From Nansenia antarctica (Eukaryota; Chordata; Actinopteri; Argentiniformes; Microstomatidae), in the NCBI GenBank assembly GCA_963989245.1, contig OZ022339.1, positions 96,211,832 through 96,275,831 of the forward strand: a stretch of 64,000 nt of DNA, read 5' to 3'. The position numbers and the translations under genes are program-made. The stretch's first letter is position 1. Each line of letters starts with the position of its first letter. Positions 1-13,304 of this stretch are shown here, piece by piece. Below the pieces are notes generated by a model. That model was not told the DNA's origin, ran no database searches, and saw nothing but the letters and a program-made list of their open reading frames with translations.

Positions 1-310
1 GAAGCTCATTAGTATGAAGCTAATTAAAATGAAGCTCATTAACATACAGCTCATTAACATACATAAGCATACACATACATATACACATACTCATACACAC
101 ACATCCACACATACTCATATCCACATACTCATACACACACATCCACACACATACTCATACACACACATCCACACACATACACATACTCACACATCCACAC
201 ACATACTCATACACACATCCACACATACTCATACACACACATCCACACTCATACACATCCACACACTCATACAGCTCATTAACACATATATACACACACA
301 CATCCAGTCA
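1..310. repeat. CA/CATA-rich degenerate microsatellite
   Basis: The first 310 bases are a degenerate mixture of cacaca, catcca and catactca units. The apparent His/Thr-rich reading frame through it comes from the repeat and is not a gene. Confidence 0.9.
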
Positions 311-556
311 CACGGTGAGACACATTGAATGTAGACATCCAGTCACACACGCGCACAGACACGTCCAGCAGGTCTGATAATGGTCTGACTGGATTCGCCT
401 CGAAGAGTAGATGTTCTTTGGTGTGTTTGGTGTCCAAAACGGTCATTGCATTCCCCCATAGAGACTCGGGCCGGTAGACGCACTGACACAGAAGAAGAAG
501 AAAAATAAATAAATAAATAAATAAATATTTTGAGGCGGGATTTCCAAAAGGGAAAA

Positions 557-558
<2 letters not shown>

Positions 559-609
<51 letters not shown>
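559..609. repeat. (CT)n microsatellite
   Basis: About 50 bases of pure CT dinucleotide, preceded by an AAAT-type run at 506-528. No gene is visible in the surrounding 300 bases. Confidence 0.95.
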
Positions 610-611
<2 letters not shown>

Positions 612-696
612 ACTGAGCCCAGGAATTATTTGCCGCTGCGCATGCCTTTTTTTTTTCTTCCTGTTTGTCCTTCAAATTGAAAAGTGCAAAGTGACC

Positions 697-772
697 TGCC
701 CGCCTGGGATTCGAACCCAGGACTACAAAGTCTACCTTGCGGCAGACTTACACACTGAGCTAACGAGCCAGT
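697..772 (-). repeat. tRNA-like sequence (SINE head or tRNA pseudogene)
   Basis: Read on the minus strand, this has a type-2 pol III promoter layout. An A-box-like segment (TTAGCTCAGTGTGTAAG) is followed by a B box (GGTTCGAATCC) inside a perfect 5-bp T-arm stem, CTGGG/CCCAG. The acceptor arm pairs for about six bases with G:U wobbles. The D arm does not close and no convincing anticodon arm forms, so a functional tRNA is unlikely. A SINE head or a decayed tRNA copy fits best. Confidence 0.5.
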
Positions 773-1009
773 CATACAAACATATAAAAAAAAAAAATCT
801 CGACATCTACTGGCCAGTGTGGAATCGCGGACATTGGCTGTCAGAGAATAGAATCCTATTATCCCATTTCTCTCTTCCTCTAGAATGACCTGTCGTTGTC
901 TGTGTGTGTCTGTGTGTGTCTGTCTTTATTGAAATTGACAAGAAATGATGGACAATGACTCCACGCGGGGCTCGATCCTGGGTGGCTGCACGTCTCTCTC
1001 TCTGTCTGT

Positions 1010-1240
1010 CTTCTGAGACACAGGAGGGACTTCCGCATTAGCGGTGTTAGCTTAGCAATCTCGTTGTGTTTTAACTTCAGTTTAACATGACTTCCCGGGG
1101 GTCGTAGAGGGCTGGGGTTAGGCTTCAAATGACCGTGTAGACCTAATGAACTTAAATATGAAAACCTTGTGTTTCTACCACATTCATAGCCAGCGTTATA
1201 CGTCCCGTAGTGTGACCCCTCCCGGGGTTAATAACGTATG
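1010..1240. repeat. Dispersed repeat, second copy at about 54.51-54.70 kb
   Basis: The stretch around aacatgacttcccg, gtcgtagagggctgg, aaatgaccgtgtagacct and ttgtgtttctaccac recurs in the same order and orientation at about 54,510-54,700. There it lies inside an element with hAT-like ends. The copy here has no recognisable termini, so it is probably a fragment of the same transposon family. Confidence 0.75.
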
Positions 1241-2279
1241 GTTCCCCGTGGGTTAGGAGAACAATTCCAACACCCCCGGATAGACCAGAGGACAGGGAAT
1301 CTAAAACCATTTGAATGGTGTCTCTACGACCTTCCTATCACCCCCCATCACCCTCGTCATCTCATCATCACACACACAGGCCACAGGCCACTTCCACTTA
1401 CCACCACTGGAGGGAGACAGACACATATACCTGAGTGAGCCTGGCAGCACTCAGCATCTGCACTCATGCTCCAGCCAAAAGAAATGATGTGACACCACAT
1501 TGTTCTCAGCAATTTCAAATCACAGATTTATACATTATAATTCATATTTTACATTAAGCCCATGTAAAGCACACACCTTTATCCAAACGATTTTGGGGGG
1601 GAAATAAGTCTACAACATGAGCACATACTGTCTGGAACAGTAATGTAGCCCAGCTGGCATACAACGTCTTAGTGACAGACTGACTATTGTATGTCTTCCT
1701 GCTTAGGAGATACCATACGAAACCCAAAGAAATGACCCCCATAGAACCCTGTTATGCAGTAGCAGGCATTGGCGCATTGGACCAACACAGACAAAGAGGC
1801 ACTAGAAAGCATCAACCAACACACAAAAAGGACAATATACCAATAAACCCATGAAAAAACGGAGACCCTTCAATCTGATGCCTAAAATCGTCCAGTATGA
1901 TTTTTTGCAATGAAAGTGTTCTTTTCTTCTTCTTATCCCAATCGGTACAGAGAGAAGGCTCCCTTTTAATGTGTCCCAAGTATGATGAGGGCCATGGATG
2001 ATGCTGAAGATTTGGTGGTGGAGGAGAGGTACTTCACAGTGCTGGGGGCTTTAGAGACAGAACACTGTAACAGTCCAATATTCATCTAGAGAAGGACACA
2101 ATGGATGAACCCAGAGGTAGTCCCTCTGAAAGGAGGTGGTGGTGGTGGGGAGAGTGATTGTTCCAAGGGTATACTGTATAGTACTGAGGACTCTCTCTGT
2201 CCAACAGTACATGAGTGGGGGGAGGCCATAGAAGAGGAAGAGGAGAAGGAAGAAGGAGAGGAGGATGAAGAGCATGACG
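1241..2279 (-). other. 3' flank / probable 3' UTR of the GHRHR-type gene
   Basis: This lies directly downstream, on the minus strand, of the receptor stop codon. It contains no supportable coding exon and I could not choose a poly(A) signal with confidence. The Ser/Pro/Glu-rich open frames around 2,050-2,550 on both strands overlap the receptor's last exon in other frames and are not genes. Confidence 0.4.
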
Positions 2280-4429
2280 CTAGAAAGGTGTGTCCATCTG
2301 ACTTCCCTTTACCCCAGGTGGTACCACTGCATAGCTGTTCTCCTGCCATCTCAGCCACCACATATGGACCTCTTTCTGGACCTAAGAACTCAAAAAAATC
2401 ACAAAGCTTCAATTGCAGCACTGCCAAAGTCCATATGTTTCACTATAGGCCTATATTTAAATCATTTAAATTGGATTACATACTAGTCACAAAGAGGCAT
2501 ACCAATGAGAATAAACTGGCTGTAAACACACAGCACATTGTAATTGCAAATTAGCTGCTAAACCAAGTAGACAATCAAGGCTGGATTTGCTGAGAATATT
2601 TCGGAAGTGTTATTTAATGTAAATTGATGCAAAATGTTTTCTTCTATCCTCAAAAATATGTTAAACATTGTTTCTAGAGTAACATATGCTCAGTAATTAC
2701 TCTAATGTTGGGACCTCCCTTATGTAATGAAAGTGAGATAAGACACTAAGACCACTCTGGTCTTTAAGCCTGGATCTACAAAACTGTCTGATGAAAGAGG
2801 TCACAAAAGGCAATTGACAATTACAAAATTGTAAACACATTCTGTAGACACAGTGTTTTGCAAGAACAATATCTGGAGAGCAAAGTATTGGGTTTCATTA
2901 CTAACCTCTTGATTGAGAAAGCAGTAGAGAATTGCTACAATCAAGCCCTATAAGAGAAGGAATCAACTATTAATACTTCAAATGAAGCTCAACATAATCA
3001 AATGAGAGATACAGAGAACCAAGTCATTTAAAATGAACCATATATAACCATTGTACAGTATATCGTTGCAGAGATGCAGCAATAACAAATAGTTGAACAA
3101 TAATGAAGTAATTTTAGCATGATAATGAATTATCCCTATGCCATGAATGTGCTGAACCTTTTTTGTAAGCCAGCACAACAGCTTGTGAATATGAGCCAGA
3201 AGAGGATCTCAAAAAAGGATCTCTTCAGGTTGTCTCTCTTCAGTGTAAGGACCCATGTCCAGCTGCCTCTCCTCTGCTCCTCCCCAGGGTCTGAACCGGT
3301 CCTGAATACAGAATCCTACTGTAGCTTTCCCCTTGTTCAGAAACAAACCTCAACCTCAACAAACAAACAAACAAACCTCTTTTTTTTTTGCTGTCTGGCT
3401 AGCTCGACATGGCTGTCTAGTTTGCCATCGAAAAACTCAATGAAATATCATCAATAGATCGCTATGTGATGGATTTCATTGCAGACCATTTGATACCTTA
3501 GATACTCTGTTTTGTGGGACAGATTTTAGTCTCTGAATCTATTCATGACCTGGATAGCTTGTTATAACTGATTGGATCAATACAGATTTTGATCTGATCA
3601 TCTGATTTTCTTTGTCCAAATCTCTATAAGAATAATAAGGGGACAAATTACAGAGAGATGTCAGAGTTTTATACAGTAAGTATATAAAGTCCACGTTTAC
3701 AAACCACGATTGATTCACTTGCATGTTGAATTGATTTTGTGTATGCTCGGGTGCAAATGGGTATGTGCTGTATATGCTGTATAGATTGTATATATGAGAA
3801 TATAGGATGAGATGTATGCACTATAGCATGCAGTATACTGTATTTGCATCCCTGCATGTGTAACGATGGTCAAACAGGCAACCTTCTTTCAACCAATTCT
3901 TTTATTTGACCTGCAGAGAAGACATATAAAACACAATTCTTCTCTGGTCTGCAACTCTTGTGAATCCATTAAGATGGCAGCCATGTTCTGGTACCACCGT
4001 AAGTACGGCAACAACAGAAGGACAAAAGAACGCGCAGACCTGCAGTACTCCAAAGGGGGGCTCCAACAACAACCAGGGCTGCTCAAGCACGGCGAAACTC
4101 ATCTACATTCACCACAACTAAACATACATTCCCAACTCTGTTACACATGTGTGTTTGATACCATTCCTCATTCCATTCCATTCATTACAATGAGCCTGTC
4201 CTCCAATTTCTACCTCCACCAGCCTCCACTGATGTTTGTGTGATGATCTGAATACCTGAAAGGATCCCATGCAGAGCTCAATGCAGAGGCGCAGGTTAAC
4301 ATTGGAGTAGTCAGGCAGGAAGTTAAACACCATGTAGTGGGTCCCAAACAGAGGGATGAGGAGAAGAGTGGACTTAGTCAGGCGTCTGCTGAAGAGTGGG
4401 AGAGAGTGAGAAGGTTTGTGGTTAGTAAA

Positions 4430-4475
<46 letters not shown>

Positions 4476-7311
4476 AGTATGTTAATGTGCAAGTGCACAT
4501 GGGTATACGTGTTTTCACCGGCCCACTTGACTGACCTTCGGGGGAAACTAAATGAGATATGCATGAGGACAATCTACTCCAATAAAGTATTAATTTCATA
4601 GGTCTCTTGAGAGGTGAACGTGGTGTACCATAGGTGGGAAAGCTAGACTGGTGGTGGGTGAATTCAGTGGTGGTTGAATCAGACCTTGCCCACAGTGTGT
4701 GACATGACAGGATTACATTCAGAAAACATGCCCCCCTTCCCTCTGCCCATGACTCTGCTTTATAGAGCTGAAGGGACTCAATGCATGTCTTGGAAGCTCA
4801 ATAATAGTCATCCAACAGGCTACAGTAGGGGAAGGTTGAGCGATGTAGTGTTCACCTAACCAGGAGGGAGAGGAAGGTTATTTTGGGAATTTGTGAGTGC
4901 AATCAGGCTTTTTACTGATTTGAGGCAGAGCTCACAAAAGGTCTGTACTGTACCTGAACTACTGTACTGTGTGTACTGTACCTGAACTCCTTACAAGCAC
5001 AGCGTACAAGAGAGGTGCTATCTGGGTACGATTTGTGAACCTTTTTTTATTTTTTATTTTGCATTAATGTATGATCAAATGATTGAGAACACCACTCTTC
5101 CTAATAATGTACCTTAATGGACTGGACTTATCTGGCTTCAATGTACTTGAGCAACAGATTTTATGACCTACTGTATGGTTCTCATATATTAGAATCAGAA
5201 TCAGAATTTATTTTTATTACATCCAATGTACACTGTAAAGAGTAAAGATATTTGGCTTAGGTTCTTCAACATTGGCAGTGCAGCAAGATACAAAATCATA
5301 ATAATAGAATAAAGTAAAATAAATAAAGTAAGTATTAATAAAGTAGTGATAAAGTGATAGCTGTTGTTAGGATGGCCAATGTGGCTGTGGTCTTGAAGTA
5401 GGATTAGAAATCCAGAATTTGTGATTTCTCCTCACACGCATCTATGGCATACATAAAGTGTCCTGTAGTTTTATGTCAATAATCTCCCATCATTACTACT
5501 CAATTGTAACAGGGTTTCAGGTGGACCCAAGTGCAGGAAGGAGACAGGACGCATCAAAGTTGCAATAATAAAAACATAGACTTCACTTTGCAAGGTAGCA
5601 TGGATACATATACAGGAACGCGAAATGCTAGGCTTATAAACTGGAACTAAAACAAGGCACAAGTGTAGACAATAAACGAAATAAGACAGATGAAAGAAAA
5701 CAAGAAGGAGTCTCTGGTGGCCACTAGTGGAAGCAGCAGGAGTGAGGAGTCTTCCTCACACCAATCAAATCATCCCTCCTTTCTCTAGTAAAAGGATAAC
5801 AATAATTAACATCCTGTCCAATCATACCATTGCTCACATGTGGCATCCATTGTAAATAGCCCCCCCTCACCTGTACTGGGATGAGTTGTTAAACTGGATG
5901 AGGCGAGGGTTCAGTTTCTGTATCAGGATTCTGATTATGTTCATGAAGAGAATAAAGTTGACCTGTTGATAGAAATATACCAAAAATTCAACTCTCAAAA
6001 AAAGTCTATTAATAATTATGAGTCAAGGCACTCAAGTGTTGTTTATCAACCAAGGCTATTAAATAAATCTTTCTCCTTTCCAGCCCTGCAATAAAATAGC
6101 AATAAAATAGCAATAAGTGCTTTATGCATTATTAAGCACATTTTGACATCCCCCAGTATCGACAAAAACCCTAATTAAATGACAGCATTGAAGCTTAGAA
6201 AAGGTTTCTCTTCTAAAAGCTTTATTCAAAAGCAGGTAAATACCACGCCGATATAGTGCCATAATAATTACAACAGGTGAATGATAATCTGTGTGCCCTT
6301 TTATGTTACTACAGAATAACATGGTGTGTCAGGCTGCACTGCAGTGCTTACCCCTATAGAGACAACAATTGGTCCTTTGATGATCCACCAGTAGAGAGAG
6401 TCCTCATTCATGTCCCAGCATCTATGTATAGGAGGAGAGGATCGTGATAATAAAGCAGTAATAAAGTAAACTCAACAACATAGATACACTAAAAGTGTAC
6501 ATAATTGGCATGTGCAAAAAAAAGTGCCAAAAGAAGCAATGGCACATAATTGCACCATGTGTAATGCATTTTCTGCCCGTTTACTAAAACTCTCAAAAAC
6601 CGTGTTAGACTATACGCTAAAAATCATGCTTCGAGTCTCCCTAGTTGTAAGGTAGTTTTTGCTCTGCTCAACACTATTTGCTCCAGCGAATTTGAGCCTT
6701 TAGTCACTGTACACTTTAATTTCCTAAAGCCACTGTATACTAACCATTGAGGATAGCCAGTTGAACAAATCAGTAATTTATTTGTGAAGGAAAATCAATA
6801 GCCTCCAATTAGGTCTTTACCCGATTATTTTACAAACAATGATTGTAGTTAATGGCAGTGAAGTACTGTATTGCTCACCCTGTGTCCTCAAAGTATACCT
6901 TGGATGCGATCCATAGGCTTATGAAGAGTATGGGCACACCTGCAAATTGGAGCAAATTGGTCAAAAAGAAACATTCTAAATGAATGCCGGTTTAAAGGAG
7001 TAAATTGCAAGGTCAGAGGTCAGATGAAAGTCCTCAGTGGATGGGCTGAATAATAACATTTGGATATTTTAATAACATCCTGAGATTTGGCGCTAATATT
7101 ATAATTAATTAAATTAATTTTGCCATTTAGCAGACGCCTTTATCCAAAGCGACTTACAATTGCGAATTACAGGGACATTCCCCCTGGAGTAACTGAGGGC
7201 TAAGTGCCTTACTCAAGGGCACACTAGTAGTGGTGTGGTTTCAGGCGGGATTTGAACTCACAACCTTCCGATCACAAGTCCAACTCACTATTCACTAGAC
7301 CACCACTACCC

Positions 7312-7371
<60 letters not shown>

Positions 7372-9555
7372 TGGTTATATACTGGTTAATCACTGGCCTA
7401 AATGTTCAGAAGCTGTACTGTTTTTTTCCTCACAGCTCCTCCATGCTCAAAGTTCTGAGAAACAAGAAATTAAAATATCTGATTACGGTAAGTAATGAAT
7501 GCTCAACTGACTGGAAAAACACCCGCTAATAACTAGATCGAATGTGCAAGATTTGATTGGGGGAAAGAAACAATTACTTTACAAGTCATGAATCCATATT
7601 CAATCATGAATAACTGAGACTGAAAGCAACAAAGCCCTAAATCATCTCGGAAGATTAATAATTAGTAGAATAAAAATGTAACACTGAGTAGCATAAAAGG
7701 CAACAAGTCATATTAGAGATAATTACAACCAAATACCAGTGAGAATAGCTAGGAGCTTCTGCAGTTTAAATAAATTTGTTTCATAATTACATATGTATTC
7801 CTCTTTATTAGGAGTAATTTAAAACAAATAATGAGCTGGGGATGTTTGGACTCTCTTGTTTGACCTCTTGTTCTTTTGGATTAATGAAACATTGTGTTGT
7901 CATTCTCTAATGAAATTGAATAACAATGCACCACAAACTAAAGGTAAACTCGCAGGGAATGTTATAGCTTACAATTACAGGGATTGTCATACCCTACAAT
8001 TGACATTTCAGTCATCAAACATCAGTGGCGACCCGTCTAAGATTAACAAGAAGCACCAACATCCATGCTTCCCATCCCATATGGGCTTTCCCCATTGACA
8101 TAATTGATCATATCTTTTTTTTCTTTTTTTTTCAGATTTTATCCCCTTTTTCACCCAATTTGGTATCCAATTGAACCCAACCTAGCATCCAATTATCCCC
8201 TGCCTATTGCGTAGGATCCGCCGCACGACCCCGTGGCCGGCAGCCCCAGAGGAGATCACCAGGCAGACTAGCTGACTGGCTCCTCGATAATTGATCATAT
8301 CTAACCATACTCCATTACTAGTGCCAGGAGGTTTTCCTGGTGAGGTGGTCAGGAAAAAACCCTTGGCCATAGTTATGAGTCACCACGTGATCTGACCAGA
8401 GAAAACTCCTGGCCCTACCAATTAGACATTACCAGTGTTGGGATTAGTTACTTGGAAAAGTAATCTATTTCATATTAATTGTTACATTTAACAAAAGTAA
8501 TTACATACTGCATTACTTTTATATTGCTGTTGTTTTACGCTGTCCATTCATGTGTCCTGTATGATAATTAAAGATTGATGTTGTACCTTTTATTTACATG
8601 CATTATTACAGCTGCCATGTTTCTATGATTTTCAGCTTTGCAGCAACAGGAAACAAGTTACAGCATGAATACTGTTAGCAGTAGTAGCCGTTACTTGAAA
8701 AAGTAACTAAAATAATATTACAATATTTGAACAATATGACACGGTCTGATCATTTTGTTCCGCATCAAAATGTTGGGACTTTTCTTTTGAAACACGGAAC
8801 TACCTTACAATGTTGTTGAGAATCACAACACAAACTTGCTAGTCAAGCCAAAATACTGCAAGGCAATGGATTCGGTGAGTAATCCCCCCACTGCTACCTT
8901 ATAACTATATAACAGTACTTTACATTGCTAGAAGGCTCACACAATTAGCTGTGTTAGTTGACTAGCGATGTGTCGTTGATTTTCAACAACGCGGAAATGT
9001 ATTCACATTTTTCGAAAGAAAAGTCAGATCATTACATCAGATCCCGACATGAGGACCTAAGCATTAGAAAGTGTCACATACTTCTGTAATGCATTCCTTC
9101 TGTAACTTGTTACCCCCAACACTGCACATTCATCCACTCATTCCCCTCAGTATAGATGGGGTTAAGACCAGACCTAGCTAGTCGTATTTGAAATGATTTA
9201 CTTTTCTGTGCTTGACTGAGTTTGCCTGGCATAATGGTGGCCTCGTTATGAAGAATATGATTGAATTGTCTCAAAATTGCAAATCCTGCCCACCTGTCAC
9301 ACCAAGCAGGACAAAGGAAACTCTCAAGGTATTTGTAGAAATGAAAACACTATTTGGACTCAGGTCTGGTTAAGACAGGTCAGGTGGGAGGTGCTCACCC
9401 CAACCTAGCAGGCCAAAGCCCCAGAGGCAGCCGCAGCTGTGGTGGAAGGAGGAGAGCAGCAGGGAGTTGAGGTACAGTGCCTCCACCAGGAGCCAGAAGA
9501 AATTAGTCATGACACAGTAGTGACAGAACGACACAGAGGCCTTACAGGCAGCCTG

Positions 9556-9625
<70 letters not shown>

Positions 9626-10857
9626 GGACGGAGGAAGGGAGAGAGAGAATGGTTAAGATAAATAGAGAGAGAGAAAGAGAGACAAGAAGAGTATGAAATG
9701 GGGAGAGAGAAAGAAGAGTAGTGTAGTGAGTTGGGAGACAGAGAAGAGAAGAGAAAAGAAGAAAGAGGTCAATAAGAAGAGGGCCACTCAGAGAGAGGGA
9801 GTTGTGTGTTACAAAACACGAGGAATAGAATAACTTCCATGTTCTTCTCTGTGCCAGTCGACTTACGGTGGAGAAAGTGCAGTGGTCGGTGTTATCGCTG
9901 GCAAACAGCGTGGCGTCCTTGATGAGCACAGCCACGGCCTTGAGGATGAAGGTGATGAAGAGCTGGATGTGGATGTAGTTCCTGGCACAGCGCAGCTTCC
10001 TGCCAAACCATCAGGTGCGCCATAGGACCACACACAGAACACAGTCAGGACATGACCGCACCATAGAACCACACACAGAACACACGGTCAAGGACATGAC
10101 CGCACCATAGGACCACACACAGAAGACATGGTCAGGACATGAACCATGCACCATAAAGCTACACACACGGTCAGGAGAATGAGCACAAACGAGATCAAAT
10201 ACAAGACCTACTCAACCAGACACTTGAAGAGTTGAAGGGTCCAGGAAAAGGGGTATAAGTATATTAGGGGTATAAGTATAAGTATAAGTATAAGTGTAAG
10301 CATGTTTCATTCAGCAGTATTAGAGTCTGCTGGTGGGACCAGGTGTGCATTATAAAGATGATAATGCTTGTGACATTTTGATGTTTGATGTTTCTATCTT
10401 ATCCTTAGAATAGGCTTAAAAACAAACACACTCAGCTCAAACACTCCAAATGTCAGGGGCTCTACCCCTGATGTGTTGAGCCAAGCCCAAGCGAACAATA
10501 CAACAAAAAGATCACTCTTTGTTTCACTGCCATTCATAAAAAAAAGCCTCTATTAATTTGGATGAGTTTGGCAAGAGGAAGAGATGGTAACAGCCATCTA
10601 TGGATCTGTCTTTTCAGAGGCGTGTGTTATTAGATCTCCTCACTAAACATGTCTAGAGGAGACGTGCTCAGCGATAACGTCTAAGTCCAAAATAGGTTTA
10701 GCAGGACAAATGGAGTCTCACTGTACCCTGTGTCTTTGTATTACACCTCCTGTTGTTCTTTTGTTTTGTATTTTGTTATTTTTTTAACCTGACTGTGTTT
10801 TGCTATCTTTTGCCCTGTGAGATGTCCTTGGGTGTTATGAAAGGCGCCATACAAAAT

Positions 10858-10913
<56 letters not shown>

Positions 10914-12693
10914 TGTCCCAACGAGATAAAGGGGTCCTTCAGTTCACCCACTGGTTTAGTCTAGGGTGAAAGAATAGAGCACAGAACAGTCACATCACAT
11001 CTTCTGTTCTCTGCTCTGTCAATGGTCCGGATCTGGCCCTCTCTTTGCTTCTTAGTACGTTATAACAAGATCCTTTCGTTTGATCAACATGAGAGAAAAG
11101 TGCTCTGGTTGTACAAAGAAAAATCATGTGGAATTTGGAAGTATAGTACTGCCTGTTCTGTCCAAGGAATTCAACCCATTTCTTTGCCCAAATGACCTGT
11201 GACTGTCACCTTTGACCTCCTTGGGCAAGACACTGAACCCCAAAATTGCTCCCAGTGAGCGGGCCAGCGTCTTGCATGGCAGCTTGCCGCCATTGGTGTG
11301 TGAATGGGTGTGTGAATGGGTGAATGAGCGGCCGTTGTAAAGCGCTTTGGAGCAGCTTTGGAGCAGCAAAAAAGGCGCTATATAAGTGCAGTCCATTTAC
11401 CATTTACCATCTTTTACCTGAAGAGTAACAGGACAGCCACAGCGATGGAGAGAAAGACCAGGGACGTCCCGTAGCCAATAGTGTAGATCAGCTTCACTGT
11501 GGCAAAGTAGGATGACTCCTGGGTTTCACATAGACAGTAGAAAGAAGGAGCCAGTGAATCTCTCCCAACAGCCTCCTCCTGCTTCACATCATTACCCTAA
11601 CATCTGGCCATCACAACTACAGCACCATATTGAATCTAATGACGGCTGATATTCAGATCTGTGTCTTCTAGACTGGGTTGTGTTTTCAACTGTGGTATAA
11701 TTATGTTGGACACTAATCCAAGAGAACATCCTCTAATCTGTATTCCAGTACTCAGACAGACAAGGATAATTCATGTGAATATTAATCCATATATTTGGCC
11801 GGCAAAACATGAATTAATTAACTCCATTAGATCATACTCAAATGAAAGATATGTATGATAGATAGGTAAGGGTAAGGGTTGGAGCAAGGGTTAAGGTTAG
11901 AGCTAGTCTTAGGGCTGGCGTTAGGGTTACGGCTGGAGTTAGGGTTAAGGTTGAAGCTAGGGTTAGGTTTGGAGCTAGGATTAGAGCTGGAGTTAGAGTT
12001 AGGGGTGAAGATAGGGTTACGGTGGTGCTAGGGTTAGGGCTGGAGTTATGCTTAGGGCTAGGGTTAGGGTAAGGGTTTAACCCTCAGCCTAACTCTCTCT
12101 CTCACCTCAGGAATGTCATCGTCCACAGTACAGGCTAGGTAGTAGGGAGGGATGGGATCAGACCATCCACTACTGGTGCAGTTTCGGCTCACTGACCCTG
12201 AGGTCAGAGGTCATTAAGTCAACACAGAAGAGAAGAGAACAGAACCTCCGATGAGGGGCTCAGTTAATAAATCACAATAAAAGAAAATTACACTACTAAA
12301 ATACTACTAAAATATTCCAGGTGTATTTAATCATATCACAGTATTGTATAGACATCATAATACAGTATATCTGTCATATAGCACTGTCACAGACAATATA
12401 ATATAACATATTTCAGGTTTTGGATTCAGATTTTGACATGAATATACAATAATTAAGGGCTCCTTCCTTTTTGTTGTGTGATCCTGGCAAACCCAATAAT
12501 CCCCAGTATCACCACCCCAACTTCCCTTCCGATATGCCAAATGTGAGCTGCACCTGTGTTATTCCCAAAGAGAGAGAAGACAGCAGGACAGGCTGTGTAG
12601 ACTGTCTCCCCAACAACAGCATTTGGCCAGCACACTACAAAGTCCCAGGTTGGAAGACAACCTTTAGGGGGGAGGGAGAGAGAGATGAAAGAG

Positions 12694-12760
<67 letters not shown>

Positions 12761-13206
12761 AGAGAGAGAGAGGGAGGAATTTATTTAGTGTAAAAAAAAT
12801 AAAGTAACATTTAAAAAAGGTGATTGATGTACTGTATGGAATACAATACTTTTAATAGCATAAATTATCAGAACCATAACACTCACTCCATTCTCAAGTA
12901 ACTGCATTCAAGACCAACATGATACAGGTGTGTATGAACCATGAACTTGGTGTTCAACCAAGACCTTTATCATCTGATTCAGTATACACATATACTGTAT
13001 ACACTCTTGACATACTTGATATTTCCACAAGGACATTAAATGGAGACTATTAGGCAGAATCAGAACAGAGCAGCTTGGAGATTCAGAACAGAGGCAGAGC
13101 TTACTTATTGGTACTGCAGTGCTTATGTGTGCTGCTTAAACTCAATTATAACCGTTTAGGATATCTGGGATTTAGGGTATACAAATCAACAGCAATTTCA
13201 TTTAAC

Positions 13207-13304
<98 letters not shown>

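Noticed and set aside
697..772. Functional tRNA gene
   Set aside because: The T arm is good, but the D arm does not pair and no clear anticodon stem forms.
2051..2554. Overlapping frames with poly-Gly/Glu and poly-Ser stretches
   Set aside because: They overlap the last receptor exon and its flank in other frames. The 34-codon receptor tail with proper acceptor explains the conserved part.
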